A stretch of 64,000 bases of DNA from Limnephilus marmoratus (GCA_917880885.1 OU862920.1:372001-436000), one strand, 5' to 3'. Shown: positions 19,298 to 30,031, numbered from the stretch's first letter. The notes: generated by a model not told the origin, from the letters alone. Numbers and translations: made by a program.

Positions 19298-21546
19298 AAA
19301 TTAAGATTATCCAAACTTCTAGAACTTTCCACAACCTTCTAGACTCACCGAGGTACTCTGCTACTCCTGCCAGAACTTTCTACAGCTTTATTAAACCTAA
19401 TAAAACTTTTCGGAACCTTCTAGACCTAGTGACGTACTTCACCACTCCTTCCAGAACTTTCTACAGCTTTATCGAACCTTATAGAACTTTCCGGTACCTT
19501 CTAAACTCACCGATATAATCCGTCACTCCTTCTAGAACTTTTTATAGCTTTATCTAAACTTATTGAACTTTCCAGAACCTTCTAGACTCACTAACGTACT
19601 CCGCCCTCCTGCCAAAATTTTTACAGCTTTATTGAACCTTATAGAACTTTCCAAAACTTTCTAGACTCACCGACATACTCCGCCATCCTTCCAGAACTTT
19701 TTACAGCTTATTGAACCTTTTAGAACTCCGTAATCTTCTAGACTCACTGACGTACTCTGCCACTCCTTCCAGAATTATCTACAGCTTTATCGAACCTTCT
19801 AGAACTTTCCGGAACCATCTAGACTCACCGTAATACTCCGCCACTTCTTCCAGAACTTTATACAGCTTTATCAAAATTTCTGGAACTTTTTGGAACCTTC
19901 TAGACTCACCGACGCGACGTAATGCACTCTTTCCAGAACTTTCTACAGCTTTATCAAACCTTCTAGAACTTTTCAGAACCTTCTAGACTCGCCGACATTT
20001 TCCGCCTCACCATCCAGAACTTTCTACGGCTTTACCAAACCTTCTAAAACTCCGGAACCTTCTAAACTCACCGACGTATTTCGCCATTCCTTCCAGAAGC
20101 CAATCCTTTTTACAGTTTTATCGAAATTTAAAAAACTCACCGACGTACTCTTCGATTCCTGCCAGAATTTTCTAACTCTTTATCGAAACTATAAAACATT
20201 TCGGAACCTTCTAGAACCACTGACGTACTATACCACTCCTTCCAGAACTTTCTATTGCTGTATCGAACCTTATAGAATTTTCCGGACTCTTCTAGACTCA
20301 CCGACTTACTCCGCCACTCCTTTCAGAACTTTGTACAGCTTTATCGAACCTTCTAGAACTTCTTACAGCTTTGTGGAATCTTCTGGAATTTTCCGGAACC
20401 TTCTAGACACACCGACACACTGCTCCACTCCTTTCAGAACTTTCTACAGCCTTATGTAACCTTCTTGAATATTTGGGAACCTTCTAGATCCACTGAAGTA
20501 CTATACCACTCCTTCCATAACTTTCTACAGCTTTATCGAACCTTTTAGAACTTTCCGGAACCATGTAGACTCACCGACATACTCCGCCACTACTTTAAGA
20601 ACTTTGTACAGCCCTATCGAACCTTCTAGAACTTCCATAGCTCTATGGAACCTTCTAGAATTTTCCGGAACCTTCTAGACACACCGATTCACTCTTCCAC
20701 TCCTTTCAAAACTTTTTACAGCCTTATGGAACCTTCTAGAAATTTCTATAGTTTTATCAAACCTTCTAGAACTTTCCGGAACCTTCTAGAGTCACCAACA
20801 TACCCCGCCACACCTTCCAGTACTTTGTACAGCCCTATCGAACCTTCTAGAACTTACACAGCTCTATGGAACCTTCTAGAATTTTCCGGAACCTTCTATA
20901 CACACCGACACACTCCTCCACTCCTTTCAGAACTTTGTATAGCTCTATCGAACCTTCTAGAACTTTCGGAATCTTATAGACTCACCGCCAATTATTTCTG
21001 AAAGCTTCTAGAACTTTCTCCATCCACAATTTTCTAAAGCAGTTGTGAACCATCAGATCATTCCAAACTTACCGACATACTACGCCACACCTTTCAGAAC
21101 TTTCTAAAGTCTTATAGAACCTTCTAGAACTTTCCACATCCTTCTAGACTCACCGACTTACTCTGCCACTCCTTCTAGAACTTTGTACAGCTTTATCGAA
21201 CCTTCTAGAACTCCTTACAGCTTTGTGGAATCTTCTAGATTTTCCGGAACCTTCTAGACACACCGACACACTCCTCCATTCCTTTTAGAACATTCCGGAG
21301 TTTTATCGAATTTTCTAGAAGTTTCCGGAATCTTCTAGACTCTTCTTGAAATTTCTAGAGTCTTCTTAGAACTTTCAGCCCTTATATCTTCAAAAGCAAG
21401 CCCTTTAGGAAAAAACGAATACCCTTATTCCCTAGGGGGGATATAGATCTACCATACCGTATAACTCCCTTGATCGTATCGGCACTCGTTTCTGAGTTTT
21501 TGCGTTCCGCACGTTTTTTTGGACTTTCTTTTATAATATATATTGA
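19298..21546 (-). repeat. ~80-bp degenerate tandem array of heat-shock-element-like motifs
   Basis: About 25 imperfect copies of an ~80-bp unit with the phrases CTTCTAGAACTTTCCGGAAC, CTTCTAGACTCACCGAC and CCAGAACTTTCTACAGC. The core TTCnnGAAnnTTCnnGAA is the heat-shock-factor consensus: at 20648-20675 six pentamers alternate GAA/TTC at perfect 5-bp spacing. The right end TCAATATATATTATAAAAG (minus, 21546), preceded by A, is homologous to the start of the neighbouring Helitron-like unit, so the array is the body of a related element. Open frames such as 20645-21001 arise from the repeat and are not genes. Confidence 0.75.
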
Positions 21547-21718
21547 TTATAAATGTCAATAATTATTCTCTTATCAGGTGAATCTCGGAAAAAAACTATG
21601 GATTTGCATAAAAATGAAATTAACGCCGCCAGCACCGCTGTGCCACGGGGCACAGAAACTTTCCTTTTCATAAATAGATAGATTTCAAATTATACGGGAA
21701 CGTGTAAGATGATACACC

Positions 21719-21760
21719 CTCGAGGTGATTTTTCACAAAAACGGCGCTCTACAAATTATA
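21719..21760 (-). repeat. Short dispersed repeat (GTAGAGCGCCGTTTTTGTG type)
   Basis: Shares AGAGCGCCGTTTT...TCACCT with 31650-31690 on the other strand. Both copies are flanked by AATAATAATAAT. It is probably a MITE fragment. Confidence 0.4.
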
Positions 21761-22109
21761 ATAATAATAATTATTAATTATAAATGCAAAGAGAAAGCTT
21801 GGTGTAGTTTTTTCTAAATCTGGGAAAGACGTGTGTAATTCGCTACCTGTGCAATTTCATCCTTGCGTAATTTCATCCGTGTGTAATGGTTGTGTTGTAT
21901 TGGTATTATGTATTGGACACCTTTTTGCCGATATATATAATATACGTACTTACAATGTTACGGAGAAATAAGTGTCTGTTTATCTTTCGCTAATCGAGTT
22001 TTCCTTCTCTCCCTCTACACATACATATTTGCTACGGTTTCAATCCTATCGTAAGTTGGTTTCAAAGATTGATTGCCTGCAGCAACTTATCAAAATGCAA
22101 TCGTTTAGT
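21761..22109. other. Unassigned
   Basis: No supportable feature. Confidence 0.35.
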
Positions 22110-22246
22110 GAGGAGAGATTCGAAACCAGGAGATTTCGAACAACCTTTATTATAAATTCCGGGTTACGAATAACCCAACAATGTTTGAAAATCTCCTACT
22201 TCCACCACAGAAAGCCGAAAATGTGGCTTGTGTTGTGATGGAGGAC
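22110..22246 (-). repeat. SINE-C body fragment
   Basis: AAAATCTCCTACT, ACCACAGAAAGC and GGCTTGTGTTGTGATGGA match the body of the tRNA-headed repeat at 23885-24058. The head is missing here. Confidence 0.5.
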
Positions 22247-22980
22247 TTAGCCAGCCGAGGAATAATATAATTTATTTTGTTTTTCAGATTTCCTATCATT
22301 TTGTTTGTTTTAAAAGTTTTCATTAAATAAATACAATGTTTACAAATACTAAAATTATTTTTTATATTTCATTTTAAGTAATTAATTACCTCTGTCTTTA
22401 ATATTTTGTCCATAGTTCTTATTTGTCTATTCTTGTTTGTCTTTTGTTATTCTTAATATCAATCTTATCCTGACGAAGAAAACTTTTTTTTCGTACGGTG
22501 TTGATAATATTGATTACATCGTGGTGTTTTTACAAAGTTGTTTTTCATTTAATTAAAAATGACGCCAGAATGTTTATTTGCAAAGTTTAAAGTAGTAATA
22601 ACAATAAGGTTTCAGATGTAAGCAGATTTTAATAAAAAAAGTTTATTACCATTTTATTAAGAAATTAAATGGGGTAGGGGTAGGTGAAGGGGTAGGTACA
22701 CATTTAATTAAATTTCTAGAGGTTAGCAGTGCCCGTGTCAGCTTCTTGGAGGCAATTTGACGTAGGTACTAGAAACGTCCCTTATTTGATTCGATGAACA
22801 GCAGATTGACCAAATTGTTTCAACAATATTCAAGCCAGATTTACAAATTTGACGTTGCATCTCTAGCCAAGTCTCAGATTTATGCTTCATAAAAATTTCA
22901 CTAAAACCGTTCTCAGTCGAGTTGAACATCTTTTTAATTTTCATCATTTAATCATACGCAATCGAATAAAAATGTATTGT
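22247..22980. other. Unassigned
   Basis: AT-rich. A 69-codon minus frame (22738-22947) has no recognisable family. A GGGGTAGG-rich patch lies at 22674-22697. Confidence 0.35.
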
Positions 22981-23207
22981 GGTGAAAACTTCTCTAGCAC
23001 CGTTGTGATTTGAACCTAAATGAAACGGAAAAGCAACACTAAAAAGAGACAAACTTTAGGATTTAGAATGAGATGGTATAATCAGTCTCCTCTTTGCGGT
23101 GCTTCGTAGCATATAGGTCTCCTCTTTGTGCGGTGCTTTGTAACCTCTCCACTCTTATCTACATTTGTTTTCCGAAGGTTTCGCTTATACCCCGTGTGAT
23201 TGCACAC
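22981..23207 (+). mobile_element. MITE-M, copy 1
   Basis: Starts GGTGAAAACTTCTCTAGCACCG and ends CCCCGTGTGATTGCACAC. The same two ends and the CTCCTCTTTGTGCGGTGCTT core occur at 29399-30031 (+), 41000-41216 (-) and 43935-44450 (-). The 3' end is a small hairpin (GTGTG...CACAC). There is no coding capacity. Confidence 0.65.
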
Positions 23208-23884
23208 TTTGATATTTTTTATTTAGACCTACAGAGTACATTTTAAGATATGTACATTTTTTCACAGTTAAAGTTCAAACTGCGTAATATATATACAGTT
23301 TCGGCATTTTTTTTCCGAATCCGAAATTGCGGTCGAAACTCGTTTACACGCCGAAACAGGCCAATACCGAAGCTGCGTTCGGTCACTAGTAATATTGGTC
23401 AACCTAATTGAACCGAAAATAACGTCATTACTTTACTCGTACTATCACAAGCCATTTTTGCCTAACACATTGAGCCAGCAATGCATATATAATATCGTGT
23501 GATATGTCACCCAAAGTGGGACATTCGTTCAATGTCTTCAATACCCGTATACTGTATACTGTAGATACGTTATTCAATTCTTGGAAAATTCGCAAACTGA
23601 TGCGCCATGAGATTTTCATCCTGATATGAGCCACAATCTTATTTGTGAATCAAATTCATATCACGACCTTCGTAAATATTGAGAATCCAAGCCACCTTTT
23701 CCAAAGAAACGCGTTACGTCACATGAGCCAGTGGACGAGCCAGGGAACGTATTGTAATTCTAAAGTATTCTACAACAAATTTTTATGTTTTTTATTGTAG
23801 TATAATTGGTTTATCTCCACATCGATTGTTAACGCTGATTATTATATCGTTTAAAAAAAACGATATTATATTTATAAAAAAAAA
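23208..23884. other. Unassigned
   Basis: Contains a TTCGG/CCGAA-rich stretch (23300-23390) and a 68-codon minus frame (23428-23634) without family resemblance. Confidence 0.35.
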
Positions 23885-24058
23885 CATACACATTCCCGGG
23901 TCACGATTAACCTGACAATATTTGAAAATCTCCTACTACTACCACAGTAAGCTAAAAATGTTGCTTGTGTGGTGATGGATGGCTTAGCTGGGCGAGGAAT
24001 CGAACACGAGATACCAGGGTGGGAACCAAACGCGATGTCAACTGAGCCACTGGCCTTT
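23885..24058 (-). repeat. SINE-C with tRNA-derived head
   Basis: The tRNA-like head at 23981-24055 is followed (minus strand) by a body ending in AATGTGTATG and a T-rich tail. The A box TGGCTCAGTTG fits the consensus exactly, and the B box TGTTCGATTCC differs at one base. The body is shared with 22110-22246. Confidence 0.6.
23981..24055 (-). pseudogene. tRNA-like SINE head
   Basis: 75 nt with good Pol III A and B boxes but poor acceptor pairing. It serves as the internal promoter of SINE-C and is not a translation tRNA. Confidence 0.5.
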
Positions 24059-24538
24059 CTAGGAATAAACTATCAGAATCAACCAACCAACATATATAAC
24101 CAACAGAGTGCATGTCAAAAATCGCTCCACAAAAATACATAAAATTACAGTTTATAATTCCTAATATAACCATACAATTAATCGTGGAACGTGTCCCCGA
24201 AGTTCAGTATATTTAAAAAACCGAAATTAGAGAAATCTAAACGCTCTAATTTCACGGTAATTATTAGTGTTTAAATCAACTGTCAAATGTGTCAAGTGTT
24301 GTTCCGAAAAATCAACATTTAATTCTAATCACCTTAAACATATCTGTGCAAAGACAAATTATACTAAAATACATTAATCTAGTGCATTATATCAAACCAG
24401 TTTCTTAATCAAATGCATTGAATACACAATTAACAGTGAGTTAAGTGCAAAAAAAAAGAGATTTTTTCAAAATAACCTTATCATCTTCCGAAACTGAACA
24501 CATCTTATAAAGTTTTATACTGACGGTAGCTCCCAACT

Positions 24539-24622
24539 GGGCCGTGGATCAGCGGATAAATCGGTCGAGTTTCGATTCAGTTCGTTAGGGCGACAGCGCG
24601 AGTTCAATCCTCAAGTCAACCA
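24539..24622 (+). promoter_or_regulatory. tRNA-like Pol III box pair upstream of ORF1
   Basis: TGGATCAGCGG resembles an A box and GAGTTCAATCC is one base from the B-box consensus, about 57 nt apart. A convincing cloverleaf could not be drawn. It could be a captured SINE head or part of the LINE 5' UTR. Confidence 0.3.
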
Positions 24623-24662
24623 AAATATTTTTTCTTTTTATTCCTTATAAATTAATATAAAT

Positions 24663-25373
24663 ATGAGTAGACAGAGGAATGTACAAAAGAAACCAACGAC
24701 ATCTAGCGACGCTGAGGAAGATGAAAATAAAATCATCATTTATATAGACAAAAAGTTTAGAGAAATGAACGACACATTTAAAAGCAAATTAAATATTCTG
24801 CCGGATATAAAAGACTCCATCGGCTTCATTTCAGCCGAATACGATGAACTGAAAAAAATGCTAACCGAGTCCTTGAGCACAATAAAAAATCTACAAGCAG
24901 AGAATATTAAGCTAAATTCAGAAGTGCGCGACCTTAATGCGCGCGTGTCTCACATGGAGCAGACAGCCAGGGAAACCAATGTCGAGATCCAATGCGTACC
25001 AGAACACAAATCGGAGAATCTAATATCGATAATAAAACAACTTGGGACCGTGATTTCCCGCCCCATTGCCGAATCGGAAATTCTTAACATCCATCGAGTC
25101 TCCAAGATTAAACAAGATTCCAGAAGGCCAAAAACAATAATCGTGAAGCTCCCGAGCGTGAGGGCAAGGGATGAAGTTCTGGCTGCAGTCGTCAGCTTCA
25201 ATAAGAAGAACAAGAACTCCAAGCTGAATTCGACGCATTTAGGCATCGATGACATCAAATCGCCGGTATACGTCAGCGAACATCTAACACCAGCAAACAA
25301 GGCCTTGCATGCTGCCACGAGGATTAAGGCGAAAGAAGTAAACTACTTAACTTACTTACTTAGAAATACTTAA
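24663..25373 (+). CDS. LINE ORF1 protein (coiled coil, baculovirus-FP-like), 3'-truncated
   Basis: 236 codons from an ATG. Residues ~45-105 form a heptad-rich coiled coil (for example LNSEVRDLNARVSHMEQTAR), followed by a domain of the type shared with the baculovirus FP protein: ECVPEHK-like at ~113-118, IHRVSK at ~143-148, RPKTIIVKLPS at ~154-164, YVSEHLTPANKALHAATRIK at ~205-224. Such ORF1 proteins bind element RNA as nucleic-acid chaperones. The usual C-terminal tail after KAKE is gone: the frame runs into sequence from the beginning of ORF2 and stops. The deletion probably inactivates the element. Confidence 0.75.
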   Translation: MSRQRNVQKKPTTSSDAEEDENKIIIYIDKKFREMNDTFKSKLNILPDIKDSIGFISAEYDELKKMLTESLSTIKNLQAENIKLNSEVRDLNARVSHMEQTARETNVEIQCVPEHKSENLISIIKQLGTVISRPIAESEILNIHRVSKIKQDSRRPKTIIVKLPSVRARDEVLAAVVSFNKKNKNSKLNSTHLGIDDIKSPVYVSEHLTPANKALHAATRIKAKEVNYLTYLLRNT

Positions 25374-28191
25374 TAACAATTTTGATATCATTATTCTAAC
25401 GGAAACATGGTTGAATGACTCTATTTCTGATGCTGAAATTTTTGGCTTGCGTTATAATGTTTTTAGAAGGGACCGTAGCAGTTCCTCTAACCACAAAAGT
25501 GACGGAGGGGGTGTATTGATAGCCGTTTTACAAGAATATCAAACTAACCGCTGTAAGCATTGGGAAAGTGCCTTGGAAGACGTATGGGTGACCATCAAAT
25601 TCAGCCAGAATAAACTAACGAGATGTCTCTACATATGTGCTGTTTATATACCTCCCCCGTTGCTTGTTGATAATTTTGATTATTTTTTTAAAAAAGTTGG
25701 CAAGGTTATGGATGCCGTTGGTGAATCAAATACGTTAATTTTAGGAGATTTCAACCTGGGAAATATCGGTTGGACCAACAACGAACCAAACCATACTCAT
25801 TCCCTATCTCCAGAAAATTATAATACTGACATCGGTAACCATCTTGTAAATTTTCTTGCCCTAAATAATCTCAATCAATTCAATGGCATTGCTAATAGTA
25901 ACTGTAGAATCTTAGATCTCGTTCTATCCAATTCAAAAACAATACAAGTCAGGCAAAGTACCGAAATCCTAAGTCGCATTGATATACACCATCCACCTTT
26001 AGAGATTGAATATAGTTTTGATTTCAAATTAACAAAAATGCTTAAAAATAAAAACTTACTTAAATATGATTTTAATAAGAATGATTACGTTCAATTCAAT
26101 CAGGAATTACAAGAACTGAATTGGGCACTTCTTTTACCTGATTTCATGTCGGTAGACGATATGGTTTCTTTATTTTACACTCATTTGTATCGTATAATTG
26201 AGAAATGCGTAACCAAATTAGTTAATCGCAACAGGCAGCATCCCCTCTGGTACTCACCAGACTTAGTTAAATTACTAAAAGAAAAAAATAAATTTCGACT
26301 TCTCTATAAAAAATATAAGAATCCACGTGATAGAAATTCCTACGAACTCTTACGCATCCGTTGTTCCAAACTCATTAGTAATTGCTACTTTAAACACATT
26401 GAACAAATAGAATCGTGTCTGGTTAATCATAATAACGTTAAAGCTTTTTGGAGATTTGTCAAACACAAGAAACAAAACATAAGTACTATCCCCCAAAACA
26501 TGACGTTTGGAGAAAAAAAATCATCAAACGGCGAGGAAAGCAGCGAACTATTTGCCCAACACTTTTCATCAGTGTATGAGAAAGATGACATTAGAAGCAA
26601 TGAAGAGACTCAACCTCAATCTGAATCAATAGACTATTCAAACAGCTCTCTGCATACAGTAAACATTAGTGTACACGATGTAAAAATAGAAATGCTTAAC
26701 CTCGACCAAAGCAAAGGCCCTGGCCCTGACAAAATTCCACCAGTCCTAATAAAAAAATGTGCACACAGTCTCGCACTCCCTCTGACTATCATTTACAGAA
26801 AATCATTATCTTCATCCATTTTTCCAACAAGATGGAAACAGGCTAATATTGTACCAATACCTAAAAGCGGAGACCTTCACGAAGTCACAAACTATAGACC
26901 CATCTCTATTCTTTGTTCATTTGCGAAAATTTTTGAAAAATTAATTTGTCCATATCTGAATTATCATCTCAAAAATCTTATAACTCCAAAACAGCATGGT
27001 TTTCTCTCCCAGAAATCAACATCCTCTAATTTACTTTGCTATGTCAATACCTTAACCGAAGCTGTCGATAGAGGTCAACAGATAGATACAATCTACACAG
27101 ATTTTAGCAAGGCCTTCGATAAAGTAAATCATAGATTACTAATTCATAAACTAAAACAAATGGGTGTTCATGGTACCTTGCTAAATTGGTTTTACTCCTA
27201 TCTAACTGATCGCATACAAAGAGTAGTATTTGATGGCTATGAGTCAAGAGGATTAGATGTGCCATCTGGAGTGCCGCAAGGGTCCCATTTGGGCCCAATC
27301 TTGTTTCTTGTTTTTATAAATGACTTGTGCGATGTTATTTTGGATTCTGAAATTTTGTTGTTTGCGGATGATTGTAAGATATTCAAAATTATCCATACAT
27401 TACTAGACTCAATACTTCTCCAAAACGATATAAACAGAGTTTCAAAGTGGTGTAACGACAATAGAATGTTTCTGAATTCTTTAAAATGTGTTCACATAAC
27501 CTTTACGCGTAAACACAATTCTATTCCGACTCAATATTTTATCGACGGTACTAAACTCCAGGAAGTCGCAACCATTCGGGACCTAGGTGTATTATTTGAT
27601 AAAAAACTTACTTTCACACCTCATATCGACAATATCATTTCTAGATCTATGAAAATGCTAGGATTTATCAAACGAAACAGTAAACATTTTAAAAATCCCA
27701 CATCAAAAATAACGCTGTACAATTCCTTCACCCGCAACGTGTTGGAGTACGCAAGTGCTGTATGGAGTCCAACTTACAAAGTTCATATTCAGCGAATAGA
27801 GCAGGTTCAAAAACATTTTATGTACCACCTGGCGTATTCCGATAGGCAAGCTCGATCACTTCCTCACTACACTGATAGACTAAAATTTTACAATGTACGC
27901 ACCCTTGAACAGAGAAGACTAAATACTGATCTAAATTTTCTATTCAAAATTGTAAATGGTTTAATAAACTGTCCTTTTCTACTTCATCAAATCAGGTTCA
28001 ATGTTCCTAGAATTGGTTCACGACTGGTAAATTATGTTCCGTTAAATATTAAAAAATATCGAACTAAGCTGGGGTATGACTCAGCTTTATCGAGAATGTG
28101 CCGTAATTTCAATGAGGCTTACAAAAAACATTCGATTAATTTGACAATGTCAACATTGGCCAACTTCAAATCAGCTCTTAACAAGCTTTAA
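25351..28191 (+). CDS. LINE ORF2: AP-like endonuclease and reverse transcriptase
   Basis: Open for 947 codons with no ATG near the start. The endonuclease begins at ILTETWLND, with GGGVLIAV, GDFN (residues ~132-135 from 25351) and DLVLSN, then IHHPPLEIEY where the catalytic His pair is expected. The RT has NYRPISIL, DFSKAFD (~584-590), GVPQGSHLGP (~640) and FADD (~671-674, the F variant of YADD), followed by the thumb segment IRDLGVLFDKKLTF. All palm motifs are intact. The missing N-terminal ~20 residues would include the first endonuclease strand. Target-primed reverse transcription is the expected activity of the family. Confidence 0.85.
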   Translation, partial: LTYLEILNNNFDIIILTETWLNDSISDAEIFGLRYNVFRRDRSSSSNHKSDGGGVLIAVLQEYQTNRCKHWESALEDVWVTIKFSQNKLTRCLYICAVYIPPPLLVDNFDYFFKKVGKVMDAVGESNTLILGDFNLGNIGWTNNEPNHTHSLSPENYNTDIGNHLVNFLALNNLNQFNGIANSNCRILDLVLSNSKTIQVRQSTEILSRIDIHHPPLEIEYSFDFKLTKMLKNKNLLKYDFNKNDYVQFNQELQELNWALLLPDFMSVDDMVSLFYTHLYRIIEKCVTKLVNRNRQHPLWYSPDLVKLLKEKNKFRLLYKKYKNPRDRNSYELLRIRCSKLISNCYFKHIEQIESCLVNHNNVKAFWRFVKHKKQNISTIPQNMTFGEKKSSNGEESSELFAQHFSSVYEKDDIRSNEETQPQSESIDYSNSSLHTVNISVHDVKIEMLNLDQSKGPGPDKIPPVLIKKCAHSLALPLTIIYRKSLSSSIFPTRWKQANIVPIPKSGDLHEVTNYRPISILCSFAKIFEKLICPYLNYHLKNLITPKQHGFLSQKSTSSNLLCYVNTLTEAVDRGQQIDTIYTDFSKAFDKVNHRLLIHKLKQMGVHGTLLNWFYSYLTDRIQRVVFDGYESRGLDVPSGVPQGSHLGPILFLVFINDLCDVILDSEILLFADDCKIFKIIHTLLDSILLQNDINRVSKWCNDNRMFLNSLKCVHITFTRKHNSIPTQYFIDGTKLQEVATIRDLGVLFDKKLTFTPHIDNIISRSMKMLGFIKRNSKHFKNPTSKITLYNSFTRNVLEYASAVWSPTYKVHIQRIEQVQKHFMYHLAYSDRQARSLPHYTDRLKFYNVRTLEQRRLNTDLNFLFKIVNGLINCPFLLHQIRFNVPRIGSRLVNYVPLNIKKYRTKLGYDSALSRMCRNFNEAYKKHSINLTMSTLANFKSALNKL

Positions 28192-28428
28192 AGCTCTCTA
28201 TTACATTGTTCTATAAACTTATGAACCTATAAACTCAATGTTCTAAAAAATTGTTTCTTGTAAAACTTTTTAATTATTATTTTGTAATGTATAGTATGTG
28301 TTTGTGTGAATTAATGTAATATTATATTACCAATGTTGTGTTTGTCTTTAATTAGTGATAGCATCAACCATGTTCAGTGTAATTGTATCTGTGAAAGCTT
28401 TGATGTAAATCGCTGTTGACAAACCTAA

Positions 28429-28431
<3 letters not shown>

Positions 28432-28459
<28 letters not shown>
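28432..28459 (+). other. Poly(A) tail of the LINE
   Basis: 28 consecutive A residues about 240 bp after the ORF2 stop, marking the 3' terminus of the retrotransposed copy. Confidence 0.8.
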
Positions 28460-28701
28460 GAATGATTACGGACTCGAAAGGATTCACAGCGAAGCATGTA
28501 ACAAAGCAGTTGCAAATCTAATTTACACAGCTGTACTAAGGATAGTACCGAACTAGTCATCTAAAGAAACTTTTATACTTAACTCATCGTGGTAATAATG
28601 AAATCTAATCATATTATTTTCCAGTATCTGTTTTCCAAGGAAAATAGGAGTGGGTATTATTTTGGCAATTAATTACTGACCACGGACTTTTCCTGGAATA
28701 T

Positions 28702-29162
28702 CTGAAATCACTTTCATTATTCTCTAGATATGGATTGACAATAATTGTTTCACTGAAATCACTTTCATTATTCTCTAGATATGGATTGACAATAATTGTT
28801 TCACTGAAATCACTTTCATTATTCTCTAGATATGGATTGACAATAATTGTTTCACTGAAATCACTTTCATTATTCTCTAGATATGGATTGACAATAATTG
28901 TTTCACTGAAATCACTTTCATTATTCTCTAGATATGGATTGACAATAATTGTTTCACTGAAATCACTTTCATTATTCTCTAGATATGGATTGACAATAAT
29001 TGTTTCACTGAAATCACTTTCATTATTCTCTAGATATGGATTGACAATAATTGTTTCACTGAAATCACTTTCATTATTCTCTAGATATGGATTGACAATA
29101 ATTGTTTCACTGAAATCACTTTCATTATTCTCTAGATATGGATTGACAATAATTGTTTCACT
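28702..29162 (+). repeat. Perfect 51-bp tandem array, 9 copies
   Basis: The unit (starting CTGAAATCACTTTCATTATT) repeats nine times at exactly 51 bp without visible substitutions. Because 51 is divisible by 3, one frame stays open for 179 codons and encodes a 17-residue repeat. It has no upstream gene context and is treated as an array, not as a protein gene. Such identity implies very recent expansion or active homogenisation. Confidence 0.9.
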
Positions 29163-29398
29163 ATTAATTAACCAGCTTTATATTTGGTTGGAGATTATTA
29201 TTGACGTTTTATCGTCGACTTATAAAGATCATCCGATACTAGTAACGCCTGCTAAATATTACCATCCTTACTAATAAACGTTGTATACTATTGATAAACA
29301 ACCGTTTACGTGAAAACCTTACAGAAAGTGACTTACTTACTTACAGAAACTTGTAGAAACTGACACACATTGATTATTCAGCAAAATAAGTTTTTGAA

Positions 29399-30031
29399 GT
29401 GGAAATTTCTTTAGCACTGTTGTGATTTGAAACTCGATGAAACAGAAACGAGTCAAAAACTAAAAGAAAAACACATACATCTACATTTAGGATTTAGCCT
29501 GCTAGAGAATGAGCTAGACTAATCGGTTTACACTTGTTCAGTGCTTTGTAGCCTATCGGCCTCCTCTTTGTGCGGTGCTTCGTAGAATAAAAGGTAAAAT
29601 AATTTTTTAACTCGGTAACAATATTATAATAAATAAACCTACAATTATCCTACTCCTGATCAGTGGCGTCTCGTGACTTTTGGGTGTGCTAGGGTGCTAA
29701 TATTAAAAAAATGGCATCATGGATGTTGTCGTATGCGAAAAATATTTTTTTTTCAAAAAATCGGTGCTTTGTATGAAGATTTTTCAGGAAATCGGTGCGG
29801 CACACCGCCAAACTGAAATTTCCTGAAATTTTTCATACAAAAAACTGATTTTCAAAAAAAAAAAAATTATTTTCGGCTACAACTACATCAATAATGCCAT
29901 TTTTTAATATCAGCACTCTAGCACACCCAAAAGTCACGAGCCGCCACTGCTCCTGATACTCTGCATTCGTCTCATTCTCTCAAAGTTTAGTTTTCTGAAG
30001 GTTTCATTTCTACCGCGTGTGAACTGCACAC
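29399..30031 (+). mobile_element. MITE-M, copy 2, interrupted
   Basis: Ends GTGGAAATTTCTTTAGCACTG and CCGCGTGTGAACTGCACAC as in the other MITE-M copies. A 289-bp hAT MITE is inserted at 29661-29949. Confidence 0.65.
29661..29949. mobile_element. hAT-type fold-back MITE
   Basis: Starts CAGTGGCGTCTCGTGACTTT and ends with the inverted counterpart AAAGTCACGAGCCGCCACTG. The long inverted arms extend to the middle. It is flanked by a perfect 8-bp duplication CTCCTGAT (29653-29660 and 29950-29957). CAGTGGCG ends plus an 8-bp TSD are the hAT signature. Confidence 0.9.

Larger units (their letters stand above)
24180..28459 (+). mobile_element. Jockey/CR1-superfamily LINE, nearly full length
   Basis: It comprises a 5' UTR, ORF1 (24663-25373), ORF2 (25351-28191), a 3' UTR and a 28-bp poly(A) at 28432-28459. 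A small deletion joins the end of ORF1 to the start of ORF2. It is the best-preserved autonomous-type element in the window, although it lacks the very N terminus of the endonuclease. The 5' boundary is approximate and no TSD was confirmed. Confidence 0.75.

Noticed and set aside
20645..21001. 118-codon frame rich in PSRTFRNLLDSP-type repeats
   Set aside because: It arises from the HSE-like ~80-bp array; the frame is lost and regained along the array and no family fits.
28735..29274. 179-codon open frame encoding a 17-residue tandem repeat
   Set aside because: It is created by an exact 51-bp DNA tandem array with no promoter, no homologous flank and synonymous sites as invariant as the others.
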